Both the position numbers and the translations under genes were made by a program. This document shows positions 32,556 through 47,311 of a DNA stretch of 64,000 nucleotides, piece by piece. The stretch is from Tricholomella constricta (Eukaryota > Basidiomycota > Agaricomycetes > Agaricales > Lyophyllaceae), in NCBI GenBank assembly GCA_013368375.1, contig JAACJP010000016.1, positions 1-64,000 of the forward strand, given 5' to 3'. Under the pieces are notes generated by a model. It saw only the letters and a program-made list of their open reading frames with translations. It ran no database searches and was not told the DNA's origin. How positions within the stretch are numbered: position 1 is the first letter of the stretch; every line of letters begins with the position of its first letter.

Positions 32556-33359
32556 TTTATGATATTTATGAACTTCTTCCACGAAAGATGATGACACAAT
32601 TACGCCGATGTATGTAGCTTCAAATTGTACGATTATTTTAGGCTTCTAAACGTTGCTTCATGTTCGAGCGCTTCTGTCTGAGAGGCCACTCAACGGGTTA
32701 GAGTACTGCAGCGCCGGCCCGGCCCGGCAGTTTCCGTAATGTTGAGTCCGTGACCAAGCAACTGAATAAAGTTCCTCACACCAGCTCATGCCAGCACCTC
32801 AGTTTCTCCTCGAGTCGAGTCGTCCACTTCCATTGTTCAGAGAATCTATCGGAATCTCTTGAGCTCTAATCGTCATAGCTAGAAAGATACTGCTGCTGCT
32901 TGTCACCCGAATCTGATTTCCTCGATAAACGATCACACCGAATGAGAGCGACCACTCAATCATGCTCAGTACTCTGTGCCCACGCTGCTTATCGACTGTT
33001 GAGACTTATGAAGGTCTAAAATCACCTCCCAACTCCCTTTCACCCACCCATCCCTCTTCTGGTGAACTTTGGAACTCATGCGCGTTTATCGCGTTTGGAG
33101 CAGCGTCTGTTATGTTCTGTTTCGCCGCACTACTCTGAACTGGCAGATCCCTGTATCAAATCATGTCCATCTATGATGTACTGGTAGTGTCGATGGGAAC
33201 AATGTATTAAACTACTCCGCTGTCGGTTCAGAAGCCCTCGAATCACTCTTGGACGGAATCTCTAGCATTCCTCACCTTTTTCTTTACATACTAATGGGTC
33301 TTCTTTTAACCTTCGCCGCTATTCCTTTTACTTTAAGCACCTTTTTATGAACGACGAGC
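32556..33359. other. Intergenic region, no gene seen
   Basis: About 0.8 kb between lipase C and the first lipase pseudogene. A short G/C palindrome-like stretch (GCCGGCCCGGCCCGGC) lies near 32713. No protein or RNA gene could be supported. Confidence 0.5.
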
Positions 33360-34550
33360 AGCATGTCCTCACTCATGGCAGCCCAAATTGCAGCATTCAA
33401 GTGATAATTCCAGCGGGAATGTAAACGGAGGGAAGATGTGAAAGGGCTAGATCAAATCATGGTCGTCGTCAGTCCTAATCGTGATGTGATGTCGGACAGA
33501 AGGTGACACGAGGCTAGTCATTTCATTGTCATTGTCAAGCTCTTACACGTTTTACGCGAGCACAGGAGGATGCAAGCCGGCCGCAATCTTGGAATCAATG
33601 ACAGTGAGCATACACCTATTAGTTGTTCAATTGTCTCTTATCATAACAGCTGACTGTAAGGCAAATCCCACATGTAAGCCCGTCGCCCCTGGAGGAGACG
33701 GCAATAAAATTCAATTTTATCGCGTACGATCCCATTTTAAAGGTGGGCAGTGGTCTGTCTTCAAACGTGTTATCTCTGCAACCGATTATAGGCGGTCATT
33801 GTTGGCTAGCAGGTAAGCATTGGGTACAGTCAGACCCAGCACAAATTTTCAATACCCATCAGGGGACGAACGTTTCCAAGGTGTGAGCATCCAAGCTCCT
33901 GTCGGATTCCGTGGCTCGCATTCCGGCTCATCATCTTCGACAATTTAAACAGGGCTTTTTTTAGAAATCAACAAGTCTATGAAAGCCTAAAGTGGATTTC
34001 TGACCTCTCAGGCCAAGTAAGAGCAGCGCACGCAGAAGTCTACGGGGTACCTGCCCATCGCGCCTTCCGAAGGCCACTATTTTCGGAACAATCACCTATG
34101 GTATGCCGAGGGTTTCCCGATCAACGAGATTCGCACTCAACGGAGATGTCCAGTTTAGCAAATGCGCGAAACTTCATCTGAGGCACATCAATCAGTACGT
34201 TTCATCCTAGCATACCTTCAATCTTCCGTTAATTCAAGCCCATTTCGACAGAGACGACATTGTTCCGTTTGTGCCTGGCAAAGAATCATAGTTAATGGGT
34301 AAACCGGAAGAGATCCATAATAACATGATAATGTAGGTCGTTTCTTCGGCTTCCATCATCTGGCAGTTTGGCAGGAGGGATTCACATCGTGAATTCTGGT
34401 ACTTGGATCAGTGCTCAGGTCAGGAGACACGTTTTGATTCTGGCCAATCAAACTAGAATCCATATATTGTAAACAGGTCAAGGCAAGGCAACCTCGCAGT
34501 GCATGATCCCAACCTTTTCGTTGGCTACTCAGACCGCAGTGGTACGTTCG
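33360..34550 (+). pseudogene. Lipase pseudogene D
   Basis: Collinear remnants of a class-3 lipase are visible: MAAQIAAFK followed at once by a stop (33375-33401), YTFYASTGGCKPAA (33543-33585), CKANPTCKPVAPGGDG (33657-33705), VIVG then a stop, ITYGMPRV (34092-34115), DDIVPFVPG (34255-34281), GRFFGFHHLAVWQEGF and a tail in which the DHSG histidine position reads Arg (DRSG, about 34531). The exon with the GHSLG nucleophile is missing and no signal peptide remains. It cannot encode an active lipase. Confidence 0.8.
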
Positions 34551-35225
34551 GAGCATAGGAGCGTCGATTCACTCTTTGATCCAATGTTTTTCAAGGTCAT
34601 ATGCTGGCGTGAGGCTGGGCTGTCAAGGAGAGGTCCTAATTTCCCATGGCACAGTCATGTGCTGTTATTAACATCAGTTGCACACCTTCCCTCTTCAATA
34701 CAACCAGTCTCTGTCGTGCGACCCGCGGCCGCCTCAAAAAAATGTCTTTCAAAATCGAGATGACTCTCAAGCTTGACGTCTTGCTCCCGATTTTCGGATC
34801 CAGCCTATCGCGCAATGTTCTAAGTACCACACGTGCCCATCAAATATCATGAGGAACAAACCTGACTTCTTATGCGAGACTTTCAAACGTCAGCTGGACA
34901 GCCTGAAAAAGTTCCTTCCAGTGACCATACGAAAAATCTCAAAAATCATGACAAACATTTCTCCAGAGAAATTTGCTCCCGCATGCTGCACGACATGGAG
35001 GCATACGGCTCGCGTTATTGAGTGTTGAATTTGATCCTTTAGATCCACCTTTGACAGTGCCATCGCCCCAGGTCGGCATCGGCATGTTCTTAACAATTCC
35101 CTTGGCATAATTGTGGTAATCTGACCCAATGTATTGTCCTCGTGTCTGCGACTGCTTCAGCACTATAAAATGCACTGTCATTTGGAGGAATTTCGCTATC
35201 GGCATTCAGCTGAGCATTCTTCACA
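34551..35225 (+). promoter_or_regulatory. Lipase E upstream region, with a block shared with lipase G
   Basis: TATAAAA at 35164-35170 lies 56 bp before the ATG. Upstream, CACACGTGCNCATCAAATAT (34831-34850) and a following block with GCATGCTGCACG also occur before lipase G (38530-38720). The promoter was therefore duplicated with the gene. CACGTG could bind a bHLH factor. Confidence 0.6.
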
Positions 35226-36732
35226 ATGGTGGCTTTGGGACTCGTCGTATCTGCAGTTTTCGGTTTCACCCTCGTACAGGCGGCACCGTCTTTGGTCGGC
35301 AGGCAGAGCATCTCGACGCTCACTGCGGCCCAGGTCTCTGCCTTCAAGCCGTACACTCGCTATGCCAGCACGGCATATTGCAATCCTGCCAACACCAAGG
35401 CATGGAACTGCGGAAGTAAGTATTGCGGTTATATAAAATGGATCTCATCTCATGCATTACAAAAGCGAACTGCAATGCAAACCCCACGTTCAGGCCAGTC
35501 GCATCAGGTGGCGATGGTGATACGACGCAATACTGGTATGTAGGATACGATCCTACGCTCAGAGTGAGTAGTGTCTCCTCAGTGTCAGTGGCGAATTGCA
35601 ATTGACTGCATCTCTTTCAAGACCGTCATTGTTGGTTATCAGGTAAAATTGATGCGCTTCTCTTTATGTTTTCCATCTTTTTACACTCATTTGCTCATAG
35701 GGAACTGACACCTCGAAGATGTAAGCGCGACGCTGATTAATACACTCTCCAACTGATAGACTTGTGCACAGCATGCCCCTTGTCACCGATGCGAACTTCT
35801 ACTTGACGCCCTTGAGTACCTCTCTCTTCCCGGGACTCAGCAGCTCCATCGAGGTACACGACGGTTTCGGCGATGCCCAGGCCAGGTGAGTCTATTAACA
35901 TCTAAAAGTATCACCACACTAGACAACGTTTCCTCCCAAGGTCGGCGGCGTCAGTGCTCGCGGCAGTAAAGACTGCTATGTCTAACAACGGCGCAACCAA
36001 GGTCACCATTGTCGGCCACTCTTTGGGTAAGGTTTCTTTCATTGTCGGTCCTGTGACTCGGCTGAGCATCCGTCACAGGTGGCGCAATTGCACTGATCAC
36101 CTCCGTTTACCTTCCCCTGCATCTTCCCGCTGGCACCACTTTCAGAACCATCACATACGGAATGCCGAGAGTGCGCTTTTCCAGAATTAACTACTAAGGC
36201 TCCTGTTAACGGAACTCGTATTGTTAGGTTGGAAACACGGCCTTCGCAAACTACGTCGACGCCCACGCCGACCTCTCGCACATCAACAACCAGTAGGCTC
36301 TCTCTCATTAATCATAGCATGATCTGGCTTAAGGCTCGCGTCTTACAAGGGATGACATCGTCCCCATCGTACCTGGTGAGCGTCACTAGCAATCGAAGGG
36401 TTTGCAAGCGCTCATGCAATTCACATAGGCCGCTTCTTGGGTTTCGCTCATCCCAACGGAGAGAAGCACATCGTGAACTCAGGCGCATGGCTCAACTGTC
36501 CAGGTGGGCACAACTCCATCATCTTGGTCGTCTTGACTCAAACCCCACTTTCTGCCTAGGCCATGACAACACTGATTCGCAATGCACAATCGGTTACGTC
36601 CCTAACATCTTCGCCGGCGATACTGGTGATCACGGCGGTAAGCCCAGCGTCTTCCGTATCCTCTGCGAGATATGAAGTGTCTGATCGGATGGTTATCCAG
36701 GTCCATATGACGGTATCACAATGGGTTGTTAA
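35226..36732 (+). CDS. Secreted class-3 lipase E
   Basis: The signal peptide is MVALGLVVSAVFGFTLVQAA. SLVGRQSISTLTAAQVSAFK and ANCNANPTFRPVASGGDGDT follow, then YWYVGYDPTLR, TVIVGYQGTDTSK and MPLVTDANFYLTPLSTSLFP. GLSSSIEVHDGFGDAQAR, SAASVLAAVKTAMSNNGATK, VTIVGHSLG (nucleophile Ser) and TITYGMPRVGNTAFANYVDA come next. The Asp block is DDIVPIVPG, then FAHPNGEKHIVNSGAW. It ends GDTGDHGGPYDGITMGC at 36732. It is very similar to lipase G in exons, introns and promoter, pointing to a recent tandem duplication. Compared with A-C, the Ser before GPYDG is Gly (DHGG), a mild change next to the catalytic His. It appears intact. Confidence 0.87.
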
Positions 36733-37429
36733 ACAGGAGGTGCCATCGTTCTTTCACATATGTACACCCAATGTAGCCTTTTATAAAGATCCAAAGCATC
36801 CAACACGCATTTTTTTGCACATGTTGTTCAATTCGATGGCCTGTACTGATGTCTAGGACTGGTACACTCAGTTAATATAGGTTTTCCGCTCAAGCTAGGA
36901 CGATTTCCCAAAAGTTCAAGCCGAGGGCCTGAGGTGTTGCGGAATACTTTATAAACAAGTTAAAACATGATCACAGAGTGACGAGCCATGTAAGGCGACT
37001 GACATTACCACTGTGTAGTAGTTCGAGTTGGTGAGCCGTTTTGATACGACTCGCAAAACCGTGCGGTCTCAGGAGGAAAGGACGCGACGCGACGCGATCG
37101 TTCACAATGCTCACGTGCTCGCGTCCATTTCCAGCTCCAGTTTCGGACACTGTTGTTTCAGCTCGAAACGCCACCTGCTAGTTGATTCAGTTGGAGTTCT
37201 CCTGCTCAACCCTTGAGCAACACAAGTAACACTGGGCTGCAATCATTCGATCGATCCGTGCACTACGGTCAACTTATGCCCCAAATATCTTTCCGAAACA
37301 CACCAGGGCGTATGACAGGGCTCGGATATCGTTGTATGACTTGGCTTTATTTCCACAAAATCCGTTATCGTGATGCCGGAAATCGATTGTTAGGAATCTG
37401 GCTTCTATAAGGCACGGTGGCAGCAGTCA
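36733..37429. other. Intergenic region, no gene seen
   Basis: It separates lipase E from pseudogene F. Only short frames without family motifs are present. Confidence 0.5.
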
Positions 37430-38460
37430 TTGAATTGGATTCTGTCCTGAGCTTCATATCCTTCGCCGTGGTTGCTCTAGGACATATCCTTCCTGCAGTT
37501 CTAGGTTCGACGCACTCTCTCCACACAAGTTGTCGCTTCCAAGCCGTACAGTATGCAGTATACTTGCTCCCACACATGAAACTATGGCTGTATCTTGCTG
37601 GCCTCGACCATGGTACGCAATCCCAGCGCATTTGATTCACCAAATTCGGGGTCTTTGCCTGTGGCTCTGGCAGAGATGGTACTTAGATACAGTACCGGTA
37701 TGTAGGCAGCCACTCAACTCTCAAGACACGGAAACTGCCATTGCTCAGCTGTATATTTCATCAATTGCTTTGTGCCTCAACTTGAAGGCTGTCGTCGTTG
37801 GGTATCAGGTAGACACTACACTTTTATTGCTCATATGTACATCGATTTACTCATACCCTTTTCTGTCCCATAGGGCACAGGGATGTAAGCCACTGGCCAT
37901 TCTACTGCTACACTACCATTCACGGACAAGTTTTACCCTCATTACCGACCTTGACTTCCCCTGAAATACTTAAACAACTCCATCTTCGCCCGAATCAGCA
38001 GCTCTGTCGAAGTGCACGACAGCTTCCGCAATGCCCACGCCAGGATCCCTGCAACTTAGGGGCTTTCACTAGCCTGTTTTCGATCAAGAAAACGAGCGAG
38101 AGCCGTCCTTGCAGCTGTGAAGGATGCGTTGGCCACTCACACTGTAAACAGAGTTAACATCATTGGGCATCCGAGGGGCAAGCACGCTTCTTTAGTTCAG
38201 TTTCGTCACAACGCTCACGAGCTCGTTATGTTTGTACAGAAAATGCACTTGGCATTGATCACGTCCCCTTTACCTACCTACGCATTTTCCCACCACTACA
38301 ACAAGACAGTTACCAAAGGCATACTGCGGGGATGCTTTTCCCCATCATAGCGTCAAATTAAAATTGGCTTTATTTTGCCTTTAGGTCGGGAATTGGAGGC
38401 TATGTACGTCGATGCGCATACCGCTTATTTCGCGCGCGTTGATAATAAGTAAGCTCTATT
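37430..38460 (+). pseudogene. Lipase pseudogene F
   Basis: Scattered lipase remnants appear in order: a CRFQAVQYAVY stretch in place of the FKPYT region, VVVGYQ (37793-37810), IFARISSSVEVHDSFRNAHA with errors (37983-38042), RAVLAAVKDALATHTVNRVN, and IIGHPRG (38160-38180) where GHSLG should be, so the nucleophile Ser is replaced by Pro. Later fragments are HLALITSPLPT and AMYVDAHTAYFARVDN (about 38398-38450). The frame is broken repeatedly and the 3' third is missing. Confidence 0.8.
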
Positions 38461-38948
38461 TCCACACTACATGCATAAATCTCACTGCAGCCCGATTTCC
38501 TATTTGCGATGTCGGATCCATCTTTCTGTAGCACACGTGCGCATCAAATATCAAAACTGACACCTTATTCATGACTGATGCTTACGGGGTTTTCGAAGGC
38601 GAGTCAGCTGAACAGCTTTCCAAAGTTCCGTTTCAATGACCATAAGGAAATCATTGTATTCATCACAATCATGTCTTTGAAGAACCTCGATTTCGCATGC
38701 TGCACGGTGCGGAGGCATATGGGTCGCGTCATTGGGTGTTCGATTTCGGTTCTTAAGGTCCACTTTGACAGTGACATGGCTAGAGCAGCTCTCGGCACCG
38801 GTACGTCTGCAACAAGTTATTGAGTAACTGTGGTAAGCTGACCCAGCGACAGCGATCCATCCTCGTGTCCACGAACGCTTCAGCAGTATATAATGTAACG
38901 TCATTTGAGGGAATTCTTCGACCACTCTTCGGCTGAGTGTTCTTCACA
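38461..38948 (+). promoter_or_regulatory. Lipase G upstream region
   Basis: TATATAAT starts at 38887, about 55 bp before the ATG. CACACGTGCGCATCAAATAT (38531-38550) and a GCATGCTGCACGGTGCGGAGG block repeat the arrangement seen before lipase E. Confidence 0.6.
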
Positions 38949-40465
38949 ATGGCACTGAAACTCATCGTGTCTGCAATCTTCGGCTTGACCGTCGTACAGG
39001 CGGCACCGTCTTTGGTCGGCAGGCAGAGCATCTCGACGCTCACCGCCGCCCAGGTCGCTGCCTTCAAGCCGTACACTCACTATGCCAGTACGGCAGCCTG
39101 CAAGCCTGCTAATACTCTGGCGTGGAACTGCGGAGGTAGGCGCTGCGGTTCTGTTGGGCGGATTTTAGCATCTCATGCGTTAGTACGAAGCGAACTGCAA
39201 TGCAAACCCCACGTTTAGGCCAGTCGCATCAGGGGGCGACGGTGCTATTACCCAATTCTGGTATGTAGGATACGATCCTACGCTCAGAGTGAGTGGTGTC
39301 TCGTTAGTATTAGTGCGAGTTGCAAAATTCATCGCATCTCCTTCAAGACCGTCATTGTTGGTTATCAGGTGAAATTGATGGGCTTCCCTTAATGTTTACC
39401 ATCTTCTTACACTCACTGATCATAGGGAACTGATGCCTCGAAAATGTAAAGCCGCGACATTGCTTAATACGCTTTCCAACTAACAGGCTTGTAAACAGTA
39501 TCCCACTTGTCACCGATGCCGACTTCTTCTTGACACCCCTGAGAAGCACCCTCTTTCCGGGACTCAGCAGCTCCATCGAGGTACATGACGGTTTCGGCGA
39601 TGCCCAGGCCAGGTGAGTCTATTTACACCTAAAAATGCCACCACTAGACAACGTTTCCTCCCAAGGTCGGCGGCGTCAGTTCTCGCGGCAGTGAAGACTG
39701 CTATGTCCAGCAACGGTGCAACCAAGGTCACCATCGTCGGCCATTCTTTGGGTGGGTTTCTTTCATCGTCGACCCTGTGACTCGGCTAAACGACCATCAC
39801 AGGTGGCGCAATCGCATTGATCACTTCCGTTTACCTTCCCCTGCACCTTCCCGCTGGCACCACTTTCAGAACCGTCACATACGGAATGCCGAGAGTGCGC
39901 TCTTACGCAATCATTAATTTATGTTCTTTTCTTGACCGAAGTCTTCCTATTAGGTCGGAAACAAGGCCTTCGCAGACTATGTCGACGCCCACGCCGACGT
40001 CTCGCACATCAACAACCAGTATGTTCTCTCTTGATTCCTCATAGCACAGTCTGGCTTAAGGCTCGCGTCTTACAAGGGATGATATCGTCCCCATCGTACC
40101 TGGTGAGCGCATCTAGCAATCGAAGGCTTTTGCAAGTGCTCATTTAGTTGCATCCATAGGCCGCTTCTTGGGTTTCGCTCATCCCAAAGGAGAGAAGCAC
40201 ATCGTTAACTCGAACGCATGGATCAACTGTCCAGGTGAGCACAACATCATCATTTTGGTCGTCTCGACTCAAACCCAAATTTCTTCCTAGGCCAAGATAA
40301 CACTGATTCGCAGTGCACAATCGGTTACGTCCCTAACATCTTCGCAGGCGATACTGGTGATCACAGTGGTAAGAGAAGCATCGTTTACTTTTTGCCTGAG
40401 GGGTATCATATGTCTGATTGCGTCACTTTCTAGGCCCGTACGACGGTATTATCATGGGTTGCTGA
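38949..40465 (+). CDS. Secreted class-3 lipase G
   Basis: The signal peptide is MALKLIVSAIFGLTVVQAA. It continues SLVGRQSISTLTAAQVAAFK, ANCNANPTFRPVASGGDGAI, QFWYVGYDPTLR, VIVGYQGTDASK, PLVTDADFFLTPLRSTLFPG and VTIVGHSLG. TVTYGMPRVGNKAFADYVDA follows, then the Asp block DDIVPIVPG and FAHPKGEKHIVNSNAW. It ends GDTGDHSGPYDGIIMGC with the stop at 40463-40465. It is the closest relative of lipase E, and intron sequences also match. No disabling change was seen. Confidence 0.87.
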
Positions 40466-40719
40466 ACGGAAGTTTGAAATGTGTATTACAGTATGTACTA
40501 GTAGAAAGTGATGAAATGAAATATGACACAAAACCGTCCTGAACCTCATGGTTCCTTTCAACATGGCATCAACATGTTACTAGGTCACGGTGACCCGCAT
40601 TATTAGACATCAAGTGGCGCTTTGACTGCCCATGTCGGTGAAGTGTACATACGACCTTCAGGAGGTGAACCATTGAGACGACGCGAGTACGTCCTTCCCC
40701 ATCTTATCATCCCACCAAG

Positions 40720-40778
40720 TACACTCTATATTCTGGAAATGCCTTCGCAGACTACGTCGACACGCATGCCGTTGTTTT
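40720..40778 (+). pseudogene. Lipase relic fragment
   Basis: GNAFADYVDTHAVV is encoded at about 40737-40778, the exon-start segment seen in lipases E and G (GN.AFA.YVDAHA). Nothing else of a lipase could be recognised around it, so it is the stub of another, almost erased copy. Confidence 0.65.
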
Positions 40779-41023
40779 CGGGCGCAATCCTTTTCGAATG
40801 CGAAATACACACATATACGCCATCATGTGGTCCGAGTGCTGAAGCTGAAGTCAAAAGCAAGCTATTCTTGGATTTCCCATTTAGAATGACCATGAAAATC
40901 ATCACCTGCCCGGTCGAGTGAGCGGTCTTGACTTGATTAAGCCCAAGTAACAAGAAACAACGCCACGATGACTCGACATCACGGACGAATAAGCAGAAGT
41001 GTTACAACGAAAAAGTCCATATC

Positions 41024-42932
41024 TCAGTCTACGATATTAAGCTCCTGCAAGCGTGCCTTGGCGAACTCGTCTTTGTATGTATTCCAAATCCTATCATCAT
41101 ACCAAGCCTCCATTAGCCAGGAGGCAACACGCAACTCAGAGGGGAGGGGGGGACGCACCGTGTAAGCTCTTGTATGTACATCTGCTGTACCCTGAAAACC
41201 TCATTTAGACTCGGCTTCTCGCACTTTTCCACACGGATGGGTTTCCCAACTGTTCGTCAAGTGAGCATCCAAACAAACAATTTAGATAGACGGTGAAGGG
41301 CGGCTACTTACTGACTGCGACTATGTGTCGCCGGTAGGGCATTAGCCCCAGATTGTCTGATAAATCAAGGCGCATGTAGTTAGGGACTCATTGGACGACC
41401 AAGAGGACTATACATACAGTTTAGTAGCCCCCGGCCGTGGAACAGCGGTAGCGTGAACCCAAAGACGGACTGGAACTTGCGCTGGAGGACGTATACCGTT
41501 GTGCCCTTTTCATTTGGCATCTGTTCATAAATCTACACGAGGCACGCATATCAGTCCCACCTATCTATTTTCATCAATTAATTAGAAGCGCAGGACTGAC
41601 GTCATTTTCACCAAAGGAGAAAACGGGGACGAGGTCGGCGCTGGCGTCGTTTGACGGTGATGAGACAACGAGAAACGTGGGATCAAGGCGAGAAGAAAGA
41701 CAAACCCGTGCTGGATAGCCAGTTTGATGAACCCTAATCTGGGGCGCAAAGGCTAAGAATATTATTGCATTAGTATAAAGAGACGTGCTCACCGTCGTCG
41801 CAACGTCAAGTCTGCAGTCCCAGGACGCGCACTCAAGCTCTCCGCTGCACCACCCACGACGATCGTGATAGCGGAGCCAGGCCCCGCTTTGAGGATATTC
41901 GAACAAGACTGTTTGCTGACACTGCACACGCCCAACGCGAGTAGGATATCCCGGTAAAAGGGCATGTTGAAGTTAGTCGTGAGGGTGAGGAGATGTGGTT
42001 TGATGCCGGGGAATGCAGCAGAGAACCCCGTGGCTGGGGGATAATTGGTATAAAGATAGGAGCAGGGAACGGTGAGACGCACCATCTGTTGCAAACGTTG
42101 CTAGAGCACCCCTAAGAAGGAGATTGGATGGAATATAGTCTGATAGGTAATATTAAAAACTTACATCCCAATGATTCCTGTGTTTTGGCCAGACGCGTGA
42201 GACGTTGCGACTGAGCAAATACAATCGCGCACGTACCATGGGGATGATAACCAAACACGTATGGGCGGTCTGCAGGAAGATCTTCCTCCTGACCTCGCAT
42301 GAACGCGTCAACGTCCCGCACACAATCCACACAAATGAGACAAGTACCTTCAAAAACCTGATTTGGCAACGAGCATGAATACCAGTAGCGCAAGACAGGG
42401 GCAGCTCGCGACTCACGACGCAGGGTAATAGTCCGCAAAGTACTTCCAATATCTTATTGAGCGGAACCACGGGCTCATCCTGCCACCGTTCTCGGGGCTG
42501 TCGTCGAAACAGCGCGCCCAGATCAAGTATATCGCAAGGAACGGCCACAGGAGCGGAATCGAACTGGACGCATACGGATAGGCACTCAACGCAAGCATAC
42601 ACGAGCAAAAGATAACAGCAACGCACCAGAGTAGTAAAAACACGACAGTGGTTATTACAATCATAACTGACCATCCTGCGACGGCGAGCATCTGCAGCCT
42701 CCGCTTCCTGGGTATTTTCGCTGGCACGAAACTATTCCGCATCAAAATAAGATCCTGGCCACCACATTAGGGCTCGAGTTAAGACAAACAACACGCACTT
42801 GACATTTGCATGGAGCGCGGCGACTGGATTTATGGGGGTGGTGGCGAGGATGGAGAGGCGCTCTCTGAGGTAAGTGGCGGAGATGGACCTTGATCTTGGG
42901 GACAGCTTCCCTGTTAGCTGGGGCTCCTGCAT
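41024..42932 (-). CDS. DGA1: Diacylglycerol O-acyltransferase, DGAT2 family
   Basis: DGAT2 enzymes make triacylglycerol from diacylglycerol and acyl-CoA at the ER and lipid droplets. The ATG at 42932 reads MQEPQLTGKLSPRSRSISAT. Hydrophobic N-terminal membrane segments follow (LAVAGWSVMIVITTVVFLLL). Conserved blocks are WARCFDDSPENGGR, WKYFADYYPASL, PADRPYVFGYHPHG (the HPHG active-site motif), TTNFNMPFYRDILLALGVCS, AITIVVGGAAESL, LGFIKLAIQHGADLVPVFSF and GEND, then the C-terminal IWNTYKDEFAKARL, with the stop at 41024-41026. Many short introns are required. A second usable start upstream at about 43049 would add a basic extension without family support. The enzyme is opposite in flow to the lipases next door, but no regulatory link is visible. 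Confidence 0.88.
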
Positions 42933-44058
42933 GGTGAGCGTCGCGGACGAGCAGGACGCTCGTCGAGTGCACGAGATAAAAGAGTGACGGGTAAAGTTAC
43001 GAGACTTTTCGATAGCCGTGCGGCATGTGAATCGCCTGATTACCTCCATTTAATTGTAATGGACTCTCTTTGGCTGTGTATACCATCAGCCTCTCAATAA
43101 TCCTAATCTATCATTCATTCATGGGATGGTACAGGCTATGTACAGTCATTCACCGGTCCTTGAGACACCATCGGTCCTTGATACAAAGGCTGATTTTGCA
43201 CCCATTTCTGGCTCGATCCTCTCGGAGTTTTTTTCATAGGACAGAATGATATATCAACTGCTTGATTGCAAAACCTAGAGCCCGTAGTTCTTGTTTTGGA
43301 GATGGTAGAAAGAGATCAATCAGAAATCTCGAAATTTGTGAATTTTCAACCTAAATCCTCTATAGATACACATCATCCAGCACCAAAATTTTGTGTTATA
43401 TTGTTCTGATACATAATTAACTTGACTCTGGTGCAAAGTGTTGTGTATCTAGAGTACCATGACACTGGGGAAGAGCAACAATGAGGTGTACAGGTGTGTA
43501 CAGCGACGTCAGGCAAAGCTGATGCTTGTCACATCACACATTCCCATTTTCGGACAGATCGCCGGCATCACTGTCCAGCAAAACCAAAGTCATGGACCAA
43601 GAGGGGCACTGCACAAGCAGCTTCTGTGGCAGATGCGGAGCAAGATGAGGTCCATGAGAGTGAGGATGATATGGAGAGTAGCAACTCAGACGACGATGAA
43701 GGTTGAACGCGATCGATCAGGCGATGACATCAGCACCCAATTTGGCTGTCACTCTGATGTGACTTGCTTGTGGACCCTGTCTCAAGGACAGAAATTTCGT
43801 TGATAACAGACTCACCGACAGATGTTTCTTTTTGACATCCTTTTATTTGTGTATTCGAGTTTGATACCACTACAGTACATCATTATATAGTAACCTATAG
43901 TTTCAGTACTCTTTTCTGTATGTAGCTCTTAACAATGATTTTTCCGATGCTCTTCTTTATTTGGGTGTCTCAAGGACCGGTGAATGACTGTAGGTGTTTG
44001 ATTAACAAGACAGCGAGAAACGTTGGCATCCGATTTTGGCTCGATCCTTCTTCCACAC
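42933..44058. other. Intergenic region, no supported gene
   Basis: It holds the DGAT2 promoter side and the 3' flank of CDC48. A plus-strand frame at 43494-43706 ends in an acidic ESEDDMESSNSDDDEG tail but has no recognisable domain or splice partner, so it was not called. Confidence 0.5.
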
Positions 44059-47079
<3,021 letters not shown>

Positions 47080-47311
47080 GTTGGTTGAGATGAAGATGAA
47101 AGTACGATGAGATGTGCAATGCACAGGGTTTATGACAGATGTACAAGGACAGGAGGACGCGCGTCCAGACGTGGCTGACAAACACGGCCAAAATTTCACA
47201 CGTGGCGCATTCCGCCCTCCTTCCCGTTCCTTCTTCCACTTTCCAGCTCTTTCACAGCGGCTTTATCAGTTCGGCATACGTAAACGATAGCAGAATACAA
47301 CATGGCACTAT

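Noticed and set aside
38569..38925. Minus-strand frames in the lipase G and E promoters
   Set aside because: They are similar to each other only because the promoters are duplicated; no start context, splice or domain supports them.
43494..43706. Small acidic-tailed frame between DGAT2 and CDC48
   Set aside because: No domain, no splice partner, and no coding support beyond being open.
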